From assembly GCA_001051155.2 (NCBI GenBank), contig JYIP02000002.1, forward strand, positions 565,583 to 629,582: a DNA stretch of 64,000 nt, in the 5' to 3' direction. A model generated the notes under the pieces. That model ran no database searches. It saw only the letters and a list, made by a program, of their open reading frames with translations, and was not told the origin of the DNA. Position numbers and translations under genes: made by a program. Shown here in pieces: positions 1-11,756 of the stretch. Each line of letters begins with the position of its first letter. Position 1 is the first letter of the stretch. Source of the stretch: Chrysoporthe austroafricana. Taxonomy: Eukaryota > Ascomycota > Sordariomycetes > Diaporthales > Cryphonectriaceae.

Positions 1-974
1 GAGCCACCTGTACGTCGGCACGGTGCGATACCACGCAATGGCGGTCTCGAAGAAGTCGACCACGTCCTGGTGCTCGACGTACTGCGGTCCGTAGCAGGGG
101 ACGTCGAAGGCCGAGTAGCAGGTCGCGTGCTTGGAGAACTCGTGGCCCCAGAAGTCCGGGCTGGGCGAGCCCTGGGAGACCCAGTACCTGTGTGGGCGTG
201 AGAAACCTAGTTCACGCGGAGCGGTTTAGGGGAGGTAGACATACTTGTTCATGTAGGCGAGGAGATCGTATTTCCCGAACGGCTCGAGGAAAGTGCCTAT
301 GTTGGAGCCGTTGTAAGGGGGCACGGGCGTCCCGGAGGCGGTCCCCGTGGTGGTATTTGGCGAAGGATTGGGGTCATACTGGCGGCTACGGCTTGTTGTG
401 AGATTCCATGACCTCTTCCGCGCTCTCCGCGCTCTGGCTCATCTCTTGACTTACTTCAAGTCGCAGTACTGCGTGTAAGAGCCTGGATGCGAGCGTCAGC
501 ATGATTGACACTCCGTGCTGGCGGCGATGAATACACACCATTGCAGAAATCCGGCCACAGCCCGTGGAGAGTCCAAGAGTCCTTGGGCAGGACCTGGCCC
601 TGAGCCTCAAGGCCGGTGTACGTATCCCAATATTGCGTCGAAAGCTATAACCAGAAATCCTGTCAACAACCCTATGCCAAACAGCGCCGGGCTCACCCAG
701 AAGGCTCGACACGTACGACCAGGCCTCCAAATGTCTCGGTGCAACAGGAGTCTGTGATATTGGCCTGTGCGTCTGCTGAGCACGACAGGATCGGATCAGC
801 TGTACGGCAACATCAGTCTCACGAACCCGCCTTGCCAAGCGCCAGAGGGACGAGCGTACAGAGCTGGCAGGTATGGTTTGCCGTGCTTTCGCCGTACAGA
901 CTTCGGCTGTAGAAGCCAGCCGTAGCCCTCTCAGCGAGGGCGAGGGCAGCGAGGAGGAGCAAAGGGCGGTGCAT
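1..974 (-). CDS. Secreted ribonuclease T2 (3' end outside window)
   Basis: RNase T2-family endoribonuclease, cleaving RNA through 2',3'-cyclic phosphates, predicted secreted. Exons on the minus strand: 974-827, 751-717, 644-539, 482-455, 385-245 and 187 to the window edge. All five introns have GT-AG ends and the frame is continuous. The start Met precedes a leucine-rich signal peptide (MHRPLLLLAALALA). The spliced protein contains catalytic motif CAS I (WTLHGLWPD, exon 3) and CAS II (FWGHEFSKHATC, exon 6), with the two catalytic histidines, the glutamate and the lysine. The NKYW junction across intron 5 removes an in-frame stop, which supports that splice. An NHT glycosylation sequon lies in exon 1. 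The C-terminus is missing only because the window ends. Family assignment is firm; exact splice sites of the short exons are inferred. Confidence 0.9.
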
Positions 975-2159
975 CGTGCGACTCGTCACAGCTCGTGTAC
1001 ACAACAACACCAGGAACCGGACAGGAGAACTACATAGCAGGCATGACGTCTACGCGCACCCCTTATAGCTACGCGAGCCATCTCTTCTATTACGCAGGTT
1101 ATCTGATCCCACCATGTCACCGTCCGTGTCATCGTCGTCCACCGGGGCCCGAAAGAGGAAGCTCGCCGTGGCTCGACAAGAGAAATCGCGCTTGTTCCCC
1201 TGCGTCTGGGGTCCCACCTGCCGGCGATCTGGATTCTTATAGGTCCATTGTGGTAGCGACTCCAGAGTGGCGGGCCCTGGAGGATGAGCGTGCCAGGTGG
1301 GCTTCTTGGCAGACCGGCTAGTGGTTGGCGTCTAGGTGATGGGCTTGGCTGAACTTAACCAGCAGAATCGTTGCTTTTCCTGGTTCCTGGACGACTGACA
1401 GGCTACGGTGAGCTGCCTATAGCGGAGCGGCTCAGGAAGATATGGGACGATGTGGTTCCTCGATATTGCGTAAGCAGGATTCTGTCCTTCGTGATGATGT
1501 TGACGATCGTAGATTTGGGAAGTGAAAAGGGGTTAATATGAGAAACGAGTCAAATAAGTACCATCGGTGTTGACACTCGCCATGAACCTATGGTAATGAC
1601 AAGACTGCCACGATGGAGTCGCACGCGCCCTACTCGTCCTCAGCATCCCAACTGCAGCTTATTGCAAATATTCGCAAAGTCCATGTTTGGACCACTCGAG
1701 AGGAGCCAGGTCCAGGTTGCTAGTTCATCCGGAGGCACGCTCGAGACGCATGCTGCCGGCGGACAAGTGAAAATGGCAGTAAAGACCATCCGTCCGGAGC
1801 TAGCAAGTCTCCATCACAGGAGGACACGGACGAAAGGCTGAAGGGACGACGCAAGGGACGTCGACCAGTATGTACAGACTCAGTCTCAATAGCAACCTGC
1901 GGCGTCCGTGGAGCCCCGCCCTGCCCCTGTTGCACGGCAGGTATGACCCCTGTAGCGACGCCTCCAGAACCGCGGTCAAGTGACGTGCCTGTGTTCTGCC
2001 CCGCCAACGGCGCCTCCAGGGCGAGCTTCCAGAGCTCAACAACTTGGACTCTACCTTCTCGAGACTCAACAACCCCTCTGCGCCTTCATATCGCTAGGAG
2101 GACAAGAAAAGAACACCATAGACACCTCACCTCATCGCCCACCAGAAATTCTGCCCAAG
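975..2159. other. Intergenic region upstream of the acyl-CoA-binding protein gene
   Basis: No gene is supported here. It separates the divergent RNase T2 and acyl-CoA-binding protein genes. A short plus-strand reading frame opens at 1114 with a Ser-rich, Lys/Arg-rich start but stops after about 42 codons with no convincing continuation. The last 150 bases before the next start are rich in short pyrimidine runs, as is common in filamentous-fungal promoters. No TATA box or operator can be called with confidence. Confidence 0.4.
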
Positions 2160-2673
2160 ATGTCTCAGGAAGCTTTTGACAAGGCCGTCGTCGACTCCAA
2201 GAAGTTGACCTCCAAGCCCGGCCAGGACGACCTGCTGGCGCTCTACGGTGCGAGACCCTCCTCCCTCCTCCCTCCGCAACGCTTCTCTGGCGAGGTCCTG
2301 TCTGACGCCTCCGAACACAGGTCTCTACAAGATCGCCAACGGCGAGGACCTCTCCAAGGCCCCCGCTCCCGGCGTCTTCGATTTCAAGGTACTGTGCACA
2401 CTCCACACCCCCGCCCTCCGGAACCGAGGACGAGTGATGTCACATGCACCGAGGATGCGCGCTCTCTGACAACTTCTCCGCGCACCACAGGCGAAGTACA
2501 AGAAGGACGCCTGGCAGAAGAACCTCAAGGAGCTCAACGGCAACGACGACCCCGTCCCCACCGCCGCGGCGCAGGAGGCGGCCAAGAAGAAGTACGTCGA
2601 GCTGATCGAGAAGCTGAAGAAGGACTGCGGATACGACGAGAACAAGGTGCCCGAGGAGGTTGGCGGCAACTAA
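2160..2673 (+). CDS. ACB1: Acyl-CoA-binding protein
   Basis: Small cytosolic carrier of long-chain acyl-CoA esters, feeding lipid synthesis and membrane remodelling. Three exons: 2160-2247, 2321-2388 and 2491-2673, giving 112 residues. Both introns are GT-AG (GTGCGA donor with ACACAG acceptor; GTACTG donor with CCACAG acceptor). The start is the Met of MSQEAFDKAVVDSKKLTSKP, preceded by an in-frame stop. Family hallmarks are visible: the KLTSKP segment in helix 1, LLALYGLYKIANGED around the ligand pocket, PGVFDFK and then AKYKKDAWQK. Animal and yeast members are about 86-90 residues. This one is longer through an insert rich in Asn and Asp after WQKNL and a short acidic tail, which are family variants seen in filamentous fungi. 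Confidence 0.93.
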
Positions 2674-2948
2674 GCCATTGATGGCTCGTCGGCCATGCGG
2701 GTGACTACACACGGAGCAGACACACGCGCACGGATGCCGGAACCATGCCAGGCATTGCGGTGCAGGATATGCGAATGAGATTCCCAGGTTAGGATGGTTA
2801 GCAATATACAGAGCCAGTGACCGACGAAGCTTTCCTGGATGTTGTGACGCCCGGTAAGCCATGAACCTCCAAGCAGGTTATCGCCAGTACCTGCACGCCT
2901 TTGCGCTCGAGGGTCCTTTCAAGAAAGCAGCCGCATCGGCCACCAGCA

Positions 2949-4727
2949 TCATGCCACCCACTTCTGCCCCTTCCAATCAGGCTCCGTGTGACTTGCGGTC
3001 GCAACCCATGGCTTTTCGTCCGCTCCATATGCCTGCAAAGGAATATTATACGGAACGCGCAGGCCGACAATCGGAGTCTTGTCTCCCTCGCCTCTCTCGG
3101 GTGTGTCCTTGCCGAAAGTCCCCACCATAATCGCATTGTCACCAAAGAGGGATGGCCACACGAGGACGCCTATCTCCCACGACGCTATCCGCACCTCGCC
3201 GGAGCTGTTGACAGCTTCGCCCCAAGCCTGTTTGGAGAGGTTGGCTGAGGTCGTGAGCGCCCAGTCGATAGACTTCTCCCCATAGCGGATGTAAGTCTTG
3301 ATGTGAGGTGCTGCTCGTTTGCGGCCGGCTTCCTGGATCTCAGCTCCGGGTTTCAATGCTACATCTCCTTGTCAGCCTCATCATGGTGCCGTCAGGGGCA
3401 CTCGATGCCTCAAGACCGCCAGAACTTACCTTGTCCCCGTTCGGCATCGTTCGCCCAGTGGCAGAATATCGGCTTCAGGTACAGTAATTGTTTGGCCTGC
3501 TGGGCAGATTGAATCTTGGTGTGGATGGACGCACCTGATTCATAGCCATCCAGACTCCGGCGGATCTCGTCAGGGGTTGGGAATACCACCTTGAAACGTG
3601 GCTCTTCTCTGACTTTATTCTTAGACGCTTGGAGTGAGTCAAACAAGCTGCGGCGGAGCCAGGTATCTGTCGGGCCTAGAGTCGCAATGCTCGAAATCTG
3701 GACGACAACCTCGGACTTTCCATCCTGGACGGGTACTTGCCGCAGGGCGTTCTTCAGCGCTGCCCAACCCCATTTGGTCTCCTCAGTCGCATCATGGACG
3801 TTGTGGCGGCCTGGAACGGAGGCGATGAGAGCGGCTCTGATGGCGGCGAAATCGTACTGCTCGAGTTTCTCAACCAACTGTCTACAAACGGGTCTCCTCT
3901 GGTTGTACGCCCGGAGGTAGTTGAGTAGATCAAGCTTAAACTTCTCACCACTGCCGATCGCAGGAGGTGTGCTTTCAGTTCTGTCTGGTGAACGCGATGT
4001 TCTTAGTGGGAGCATAGGGCTCCGCCATACAGACTGTGTCATATTGGTCCAGTCCCTCGCTATCATGTTAGCCGTATGGATAATGATTTGTGCTGTGTCA
4101 TCATGACGAAGCAGGACCAGCATCTTGCAGTGATGCGTTCCGAACATCTCGGGCATGAAGGCGCAGTGAAGCGTGACGTTGTCGTGCACCCGAGCTTGCT
4201 CCTATCCGACCAGGCATGTAAGTCAATGACTCTGGCAGTAGGACCAGTCACTCAGGACTGACCTCCAGCATCAACCGACTCGGGTCCTCCTTCTTCCAGA
4301 AGCCATGCACAAGGTGCACTCGGATCGAGTTCCTGACATCCTCATCAAACGCAGCCATCAAGAAGTCGACGTCGTGCAGATAGTTGAACTCCCAGACCTC
4401 TGCGATGAGTGGGTCCCCCAGTAGATCCTGCAGAGTCACAGCATCTGTGTTCGCAGCATCTGGAAGATCGCGAATCCAGGTGAGCTGGAACGGTGACTTG
4501 AAGACCTGTTGACCCCCCTCGCCTGATGGGGAGGACAAAGCTGTCGTCGCGTCCGCGGGCATCTTGGGCGGAGCGACCTGGGGACGACTCTTGGTTCTAG
4601 GCGGACTGATGGGATGGCTGAGGGAGCGAGGGAGCGAGTTCATTGCTTCATTTAAGGCACTCTTCCCAATGCTGTCATTACCATTATTATCAGCACCTAG
4701 ACGACGTCGTTTTGGCGGCGGCTCCAT
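2949..4727 (-). CDS. TDP1: Tyrosyl-DNA phosphodiesterase 1
   Basis: Nuclear DNA repair enzyme of the phospholipase D superfamily that removes stalled topoisomerase I peptides from DNA 3' ends. Exons: 4727-4263, 4201-3430 and 3358-2949; 548 residues. The first catalytic triad is in FGTHHCKMLVLL (His179, Lys181) followed by the IIHTANMI asparagine. The second is PHIKTYIRYG (His431, Lys433) followed by LTTSANLSKQAWG. The start at 4727 gives MEPPPKRRRLG, a basic nuclear-localisation-like N-terminus. The frame is open further upstream to a Met at 4862, but that stretch looks non-coding. Intron 2 is resolved by frame: using the TAG acceptor at 3359 restores QALKPGAEIQ. Length is a little below the usual 550-620. 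Confidence 0.93.
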
Positions 4728-5722
4728 GATTTCTGGTGTCAGACTTGGGGGGCGAATTAGTATATGAAGCGGGTTGAAGTAGCAGTTTCTCGCTTTCCGG
4801 GAGCTGGCGTTGCAGGTAGCAGCAATACACGATCGCAGGGTGTGTTGATGGCCGAGCCACATAATATTTTACCTTGAACGTCCCATTGCTCGGTAGCTCT
4901 TCACCGTATCGAAGCGCCGCTCACTATGTTGAATTCCAGAGCAAGCTGGTATGGCGATTAAGAGTAGAGGACGGGCTGCAAACAACGGCTTCTAGAACGC
5001 CCTGTGTTAGCAGAAACCTGGCTTGATGGTGCGGATCATATGGGGTAGTCAGGTAGTCACTAACATACGCTAACCTGCGGCAAGACTCATGCTTGTTTGC
5101 GGAAGCAGCTCACCCAGTAACCAGTCTCAGGGGGACAGGGACTGGACCAGGATTCGCCCAGTCACCTTGAGAGGCTTGACTTGATGAGACACTGGCCTCT
5201 AGGATCAGCGCCAACTAACTGGACCTGCCATTTGGCTGGGCTTGACTGATGGCTTGACTTCGCATCTCCTACAGCCACCGCTTTGCCTTGTCGCGACTTT
5301 CTCTCCAGCGTCGATCTGCGCATACGCCCACTCCAGATCGTTTCTGCAACATCTACGGATAGCTGACAGCACAGCATCGTCTAATCGTCTCGCGCAATCG
5401 AGCCTCTGTCGCCAGTGCTGCGTTGGGTCGCCGCCGTACTGTCGCGTCGCCCCTGTCCCTCGCTGTCGCCTGCATCTTTCGTCTTCGTCTTCCGTTCACG
5501 AGATACCCGTCTTCATCTAGCCTTAGCCGCCGGCACCGACCCCTGATGTCTAGGTGACACGACGACCCACGAAACGACAACAGAGCACGCGAGACGGAAC
5601 ACACGTGTGCTACGGGGACATCGACCCTCGACCCCTTTGTGCCATCCTGGTTGCCTGTCCGATCATCTTCGCGGCGAAGGATTAGTGTGCTGCGCTGTCC
5701 TCCGTCGAGGAGCCCATAGACG
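4728..5722. promoter_or_regulatory. Divergent intergenic region between TDP1 and the PDI gene
   Basis: About 1 kb lies between two genes transcribed away from each other, so it must hold both promoters. The 450 bases before the PDI start are strongly CT-rich (many TCGT, CTCC and CGTC runs between 5270 and 5640), a usual feature around fungal transcription starts. No specific binding site is called and no further gene is supported. Confidence 0.4.
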
Positions 5723-7976
5723 ATGAGGCTTTCTTCCTTGGTATGGGGCCTGCTTCTCGGAGCAGTGGCCCGCGTGGGAGCCCAAGAAGAAGAGGATGAG
5801 GAGATACCAGCGGATTACTCCCAGCAGTACACCGAGTTCGACGGGAAGTCGGTGCCTCCACTCCTGGAGTTGACACCCGACAACTTCGAGAAAGAGATCA
5901 AGGCATCCAAGCACATGCTGGTCAAACATTACAGGTCCGTGCTGCCTCTCTATCGCCTCTGGCTGGGAAGCTACCGTACTGACGAGACATAGCCCGTATT
6001 GCCCTCACTGTCAGGACTTTGCGCCCAACTTCCGGACGTTGTACGAGTTCTACTACACCGAAGAGACGCCGGATCCGTCGAAAACATTTACAGAGTACTA
6101 CGACTGGCGGTTCGCAACCATCAACTGCATTGCGTTCTACGATTTGTGCAGCAAAAATGGCGTCCAGTCCTATCCGACGACAATCCTGTTTGAGGATGGC
6201 GTGAAGAAAGATAGCTGGAAGGGTGTGAAGAGCATACAGTTCCTGTCCGAGCAGATTGAACCTGTCCTCGAAAGCTCAAAGCCTGGTTCCAGACCCAAGA
6301 CAGTGCTGACACCTAAGGCCTACGATAAGCAGCGCCCCAAGGCGGACGGTGACTCGACAGCTTCGATACCCAAGCCCAATGCCGCAGGAGACGTTGAACT
6401 TAGGGAGGCTGGCAAACCCGACGTGGCTCCGGTTGTCGAAGAGCTGGCTGCGCTCAAACCTGCGGAGCCCAAGGCTGATTCGGCCAAGGCTGTGGCGCCT
6501 GCCCCAGCAAAGGCGCAACCCGCGAAGCCGACAAAGACACCGAACCCGAACGGCGTATCTGTCTCCCTTACTGCAGAAAGCTTCCAGACGCTGGTGACCA
6601 TGACGCAGGAGCCGTGGTTCATCAAGTTCTACGCGCCCTGGTGCCATCACTGTCAAGCTATGGCCCCCAACTGGGTCCAGCTCGCCAAGGAGATGCAGGG
6701 GAAGCTCAATGTCGGCGAGGTCGACTGCGAGGCCAACAAGCGCCTCTGCAAGGACGCCCATCTACGTGGATACCCTACAATCTTGTTTTTCAGGGGCGGC
6801 GAGCGTGTTGAATATGACGGGCTGCGTGGGATTGGTGACTTTGTGCACTACGCTGAAAGCGCTGTTGAATTGTCTAATGGTGTCCAAGAGGTAGATGCCG
6901 ATTCGCTTGAGGCTCTCGAAGCTAGAGAGGAAGTGATCTTCATCTACTTCTATGACCATGCGACAACGAGCGAGGACTTTATGGCTCTCGAGCGGCTACC
7001 GTTGAGCCTCATTGGGAAGGCCAAGCTAGTCAAGACGAAGGACCCTAAGCTGTACGATCGGTATAAGATTACCACTTGGCCGAGACTTCTGGTCTCTCGT
7101 GAGGGCCGGCCGACCTACTATACGCCTCTCACGCCGAACGAGATGCGCGATACCCGTCAGGTCCTGACGTGGATGAAGTCAGTCTGGCTGCCCATCGTCC
7201 CGGAATTGACTGCCTCGAACGCTCGCGAGATCATGGATGGCAAGATTGTGGTCCTTGGAATCATCAACAGGCAAGACCAGGAGTCGTTCTCGGGCGCCAT
7301 CAGGGAGATGAAGAGCGCGGCTAGTGAGTGGATGGACAAGCAGATACAATTATTCCAGCTCGAACGCCAAGAGCTCCGCGATGCTAAGCAGCTGCGCATC
7401 GAAGAGGCGGAAGACCGTGGGGACCAGAGGGCACTCAGGGCTGCCAAGAGCATCCATGTGAATATGGATCGTGCAGACCGCAAGGAGGTCGCATTTGCCT
7501 GGGTTGACGGCGTCTTCTGGCAGAGATGGATCAGGACCACTTATGGCATTGACGTCAAGGATGGTGAGAGGGTCATTATCAACGATGAGGATGTGAGTGT
7601 TCAGTTGATTGCCAGTATCGTGTTCCCTTCGCTAACACAGTTTCAGAACCGCCGCTACTGGGATCAGACCAGCACAGGGAATTACATAATTCCCTCGCGT
7701 ACCTCGATCTTGGAGACCATCAACAAGGTCACAGCACAGCCTCCAAAGATCAAGCCCAAGCTGACGATTTCGAGCTTTGAGAAGATCTTCTTCGACATGC
7801 GCGTGACCTTCTCTGAGCATCCATACCTCACTATCGGCTGCGTTGCTGGCTTGCTTCTAGGCTCTGCATCATGGTTCCGCGGGCGTTTCGGCAGGAGAAG
7901 AGCTAACAGACTTTTCCTGAACGACGACTTCAAGGCGCCACTCCTCGGGTCTAATGCCAACGGCAAGACGGACTGA
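5723..7976 (+). CDS. Membrane-anchored protein disulfide isomerase with two thioredoxin domains (Eps1-like)
   Basis: Predicted ER oxidoreductase for thiol-disulfide exchange and quality control of membrane proteins. Exons 5723-5934, 5993-7592 and 7647-7976; 713 residues. A signal peptide (MRLSSLVWGLLLGAVARVGA) precedes an acidic stretch. Thioredoxin domain 1 has active site CPHC at residues 74-77. An Ala/Pro/Lys linker follows, then domain 2 with APWCHHC at 288-291 and the cis-proline motif GYPTI. A charged helical segment and a hydrophobic segment near residues 664-683 follow, with a basic cytosolic tail (RGRFGRRRANR). The layout resembles yeast Eps1 and animal TMX-type PDIs; exact orthology is inferred. 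Intron 1 splits Ser71 just before the CPHC site. Intron 2 is 54 nt and in frame without a stop, so its retention would add 18 residues. Confidence 0.85.
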
Positions 7977-8666
7977 GGTGATGGAGCAAATGAGATGGAA
8001 CCGAATGACGAAGGATAAAAGTTCCTGACAATTATACGACGAGCATGCTCAGGCAGCAATTGGGTAGGCCAAGGACGTTTTTCACGACCGCGAACGTGAG
8101 GGCCACATATTCTATATGTTTGTATATTAAACGTCATGCCCGCACACGTGATACACAAGGGGTATCAATTTGGTTCCGGTCTGTGAGTTACGGGCTTGAT
8201 CATGGTATTATTGGGCGACCCACCGTTGGTTCAACCATCGGCCACGTCCGGGGTTGGGGTGGGTGGAAAGTCGGCTGTGTGGGAATGATCGGCGTATGCG
8301 TTCCGACAGGATTCCCAGGTCGACATGATAAGGAGGGCATGCATACTAATATGATTCTTCTTTCTTTGGTTCGAGGCTATATAAATACCAGACGGAAAGC
8401 GTGTTCAGATGTGTCTGCGGCATCCAGCATTTCGAATTTCGGGAGTTTGAGGGAGCTTTCAATATAAGGCGGTGTACCTCACCGGCGCCGACGTTCTTGG
8501 AGTCAAAAGTCCAGAAATTTGTCTGGGGGACGTATCAATCTGCGAGGCATCAGCAGGATGAATGGTATTCACGAACCAACGGAAACCGTCGGTGGTCTAT
8601 ATACGCCAGCTATGCCTTCAGAATCACCAACGACGACCGCGGAGAGAGCAGGCAAAGACATCCCAC
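7977..8666. other. Convergent 3' region between the PDI and phospholipase D genes
   Basis: Both flanking genes end here, so this stretch should hold two 3' untranslated regions and polyadenylation sites. AT-rich motifs near 8105-8130 and 8345-8395 suit 3' ends. Short open frames on the plus strand show no recognisable protein signal. Confidence 0.4.
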
Positions 8667-11600
8667 TTATGTGTAGATCTCATCCGTGAACCCGTTGAGC
8701 TCCAGTCCAGACTTGGCAATGTCCTTGACGTCCACCAAAAAGTCTAGCGGCATCTCGACCAGCGTACCCCTGACCCGGCCGAGCCACTCCTTGACCTCCT
8801 GGACGCCACCGGGGAACTCCTCCCTGACGATGTGGCCGTAGGGGACCTTTCCTGCCAACTCCTTCTTCTCGTCCTCGTCACCCTCCTTCAGCTTCTTCTC
8901 ATCGTCTGAGCCGGGGATGATGAAGTACTTGCTAAAGAAGTTGTCGTAGTCGTCCCACGTGCGGACCACGTCGTTGGGCACGTTGTGGAACGCTTTGCTG
9001 AACACCTCGGTGTTGGTGCGCGCGGTGCCGCGCCACAGCCGGTCGAAGTCCTCGCTCATGGGGTCCGCCACCAGGCGGTCCGCCGGCGAGCCCCAGTCGT
9101 ACTCGTTCGGGCACTTGCTCACGGGCTGGAAGTTCGCGTCGGGCCTGTCCCACCGCTGGTCGGGCAGGAGGCCGAGGTGCTTGCGGAACAGCTGGCGGCG
9201 CAGGCTGGCGGCGAATTTGGACGCGGTCCACGGCTCGCCGTACATCTCGGAGCGCACGGGCGTGGGGTCCTCGATGACGACGGCGATCTCGGAGTCGTGC
9301 GTGCCGAGCTGCGAGCGGTCGTTCAGGTTCGCGCTGCCGACGATGACGAGCCGGTCGTCGGCGATCAGGCACTTGGTGTGGATGTACAGCTCCTCGGACA
9401 CGAACGCGTCCAGCTCGGCCTCCGCGTCGCCCTGCCAGGGGATGGCGTTCAGGTCGGGGCCCTCCGCCATGTACGCCGCGGAGATGGTGTCCCAGGTCTG
9501 GTCGTCCTGGCGCGCCGCCGCGTCCTGGTACCGCCGGTAGTGGCTGCCCAGCCGGCCGTGCGTCTCCTCGTTGCGCGAGTAGCCGTCGTAGCCGCTCTCC
9601 ACGCTGTCATCAAACTCCCGGCGCGCCTCCTCGTACCGCACGCCCGACTCCTGTTCCGCGCGCTGCATGGTGGACGAGACGTTGAGGCGGTCGTAGTTGC
9701 GCAGGTTGTAGAAGGATATGTAGCGCCCGGGGTCCTCGATGCCGCCCTGCGACAGCTTCTCTATGATCGAGTACCCGCCGCGGCTGATCGACTTGTACTG
9801 GAACTCCATGATGGCGCGTGTGCCGAGGGCGCCGTCGGACTTCAGGTCGCCGGCGAAGGCGGGTACTGAGGGGATGGCGATGATCACGCGGAAGGGCTCC
9901 CGGTTCTCGTGGGCGCGAAGGATGCGGTTGGCGATGGCGGCGCCTATCTTGTTGAAGACCGGGTCCTGCTTGTCGTCGGTAGCGGTGATAAAGAACTGTG
10001 CGTCGTCAGCGGTAAACACGGAGGGTGGACGGCCGCTAGGAGTGGAGTACTGACCTGGTTCTCGATGTACACAAACTTCTGGGCGCTCGTGATGGCCTCG
10101 ATGTAGGCATTTGCGATGGAGTGCTCAGTGGGCTTACCACCAGACCACCCCGTGCAGCTGCGAGGTCTATGTTAGAAACATATCACCACAAGGTTCCCTG
10201 GCAAAAGGTGCTGCTCACCTTCGGCACATCTGGATGTGTGCTCCGTGATCCTCGTGGCGCTCCTGCGGCTCTTCACCCCAAATACGTCCAAAGTGTTTGC
10301 TAAAGTGACGATGCAAGCCTCCGAACATCTCACTGGCCTCCCGCTCTCCTTGGTCCCAGAGCCCTTCTACAGGGGGAACATGGCGGATAGCCTCTTCAAA
10401 CTTATGGTACTTAGCCTTCAAGTCGTCGGTGTTGTACTTTTGGCCGAAGATGTAGTTCCTTCGAGGTTTCAGTGATGTGTGCGAATTGTGGCCCGGAAGA
10501 GTGGCACCTACCATCTGTCTACGAAGTGGTGTACAGTGCTGTTTACAATGGGCCCGGTCATGGAGATACTGATGTCGGACCAGCCCATTCGCGAGTACTT
10601 GGTGCGGTCGACTGCTCAGATGTGAGCGACACTTTCCGCCAACGAGGGTATGGTACGAGTCAATCTTACGCTTGTTCTGCTCCCACTTGTCAACGCCCTC
10701 GAAGTCATAGATGCGAGCATTGTTAAAGTCCTGGCCAGGGAAGATGATGGCATCCACATCGCCAGGGTGAGCATCCGCAATGGGGTGGCTGTTGGTATCC
10801 CAGCGGCCATAGCCTTGCATGATAGTCAGCACACAAATGAACGACACCCAACATAGCAATTCATGACTCACAAGCGTCGAGACCGCCCATGAAAGCAACC
10901 TTCCTGTCTACGACGCAGAGCTTCTCGTGGTGGGACCAGAAGAGCACGACATCGTCACTGGTTCCGTAGAGCGTCTTGAGCGCATCCTTGGACAGCTTCG
11001 ACAGGCTGAAGGCGCCGTGTGACAGGTTTGCGAACGCAGTCTTGAACTCGGCGCTGATTTCCTGTCCGGAAATAGAGTGATCGGGATGACGGAACACCTT
11101 GATGTTCTCGTGTAGGGCCTCCAAATGGTGCTTGGTGTGCTAAGGGATCACATTTCAGCGGAAGTATCACAGGAATGGGTAACAACTTTGCCCTACCGCA
11201 GAGTTCACTAAGAAGCGAAGATGTCAGCTAGGGAATCCAGAGGATCATGATCGAGAATCACTCACATGTCAAGGCCTGCTCGACCTCCTTGAAGACAATG
11301 ATCCTGACATCGACACCCCGCTCGGCAGCGGCCTGCAGCATATGGTCGAGGCGGTACTTGTTGTTCTTCGCCGGAGGCCGGCGGAGGTACAACTCGGGGG
11401 AAAGCCACCAGTCCAGAATGTAGATGCTCTCTTGGGCCTCTGTGGTCATGCATCGCATCAGCTCAGGACCGTCACACGTCCGACAGACAAGCTGTCTCAA
11501 GGCAATCTCGCGCCGACGAAGTCATGTGCGAAGACGTACGTTCGAGAGCCTCCGACACAGCCCAGAAGTAAGAACACCCGTCAACATGCCACTTGACATG

Positions 11601-11756
11601 GCCGGAGCTCTGCGGCGCAAAGCTCTGGTAGCGGTTCTCCCTGTGCTCGACGTGGAGCTCATGGCACACCTCACCCTCGTGGGTGTGCGAGTGCTTCTCC
11701 CCCTCGGAGCCGAAGAGGCCGGCGATGCCCTGCTCAAGCTTGCGGAAAACGTCCAT
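8667..11756 (-). CDS. Phospholipase D (two HKD motifs)
   Basis: Hydrolyses phosphatidylcholine to phosphatidic acid and choline. Nine exons: 11756-11540, 11439-11266, 11207-11197, 11139-10872, 10813-10670, 10611-10512, 10458-10219, 10157-10055 and 9995-8667; 861 residues. HKD1 is [12 protein letters not shown] (His205, Lys207, Asp212) with the GGLD that follows. HKD2 is [24 protein letters not shown] (His625, Lys627, Asp632). Every junction restores a family segment, for example [34 protein letters not shown] and [13 protein letters not shown]. No PX or PH domain precedes the catalytic core, so this is the shorter fungal PLD class rather than full-length Spo14. Exon 3 is only 11 nt and supplies the LNSA junction. 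The start is the Met of [16 protein letters not shown], in keeping with fungal homologues. Confidence 0.93.

Noticed and set aside
1980..2681. 233-codon plus-strand frame covering the acyl-CoA-binding protein
   Set aside because: It reads through both introns in the wrong frame; the spliced three-exon model matches the family exactly.
4725..4862. Upstream Met at 4862 as the TDP1 start
   Set aside because: The extra 45 residues look non-coding and lack conservation, while MEPPPKRRRLG is a typical fungal Tdp1 start.
7593..7646. Treating the in-frame 54 bases as coding PDI sequence
   Set aside because: Perfect donor, branch and acceptor signals and a break in the charged/aromatic pattern favour an intron; kept only as a retention hypothesis.
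8985..9869. 294-codon plus-strand frame opposite phospholipase D
   Set aside because: Val/Ala/Arg/Gly shadow of the HKD2 exon.
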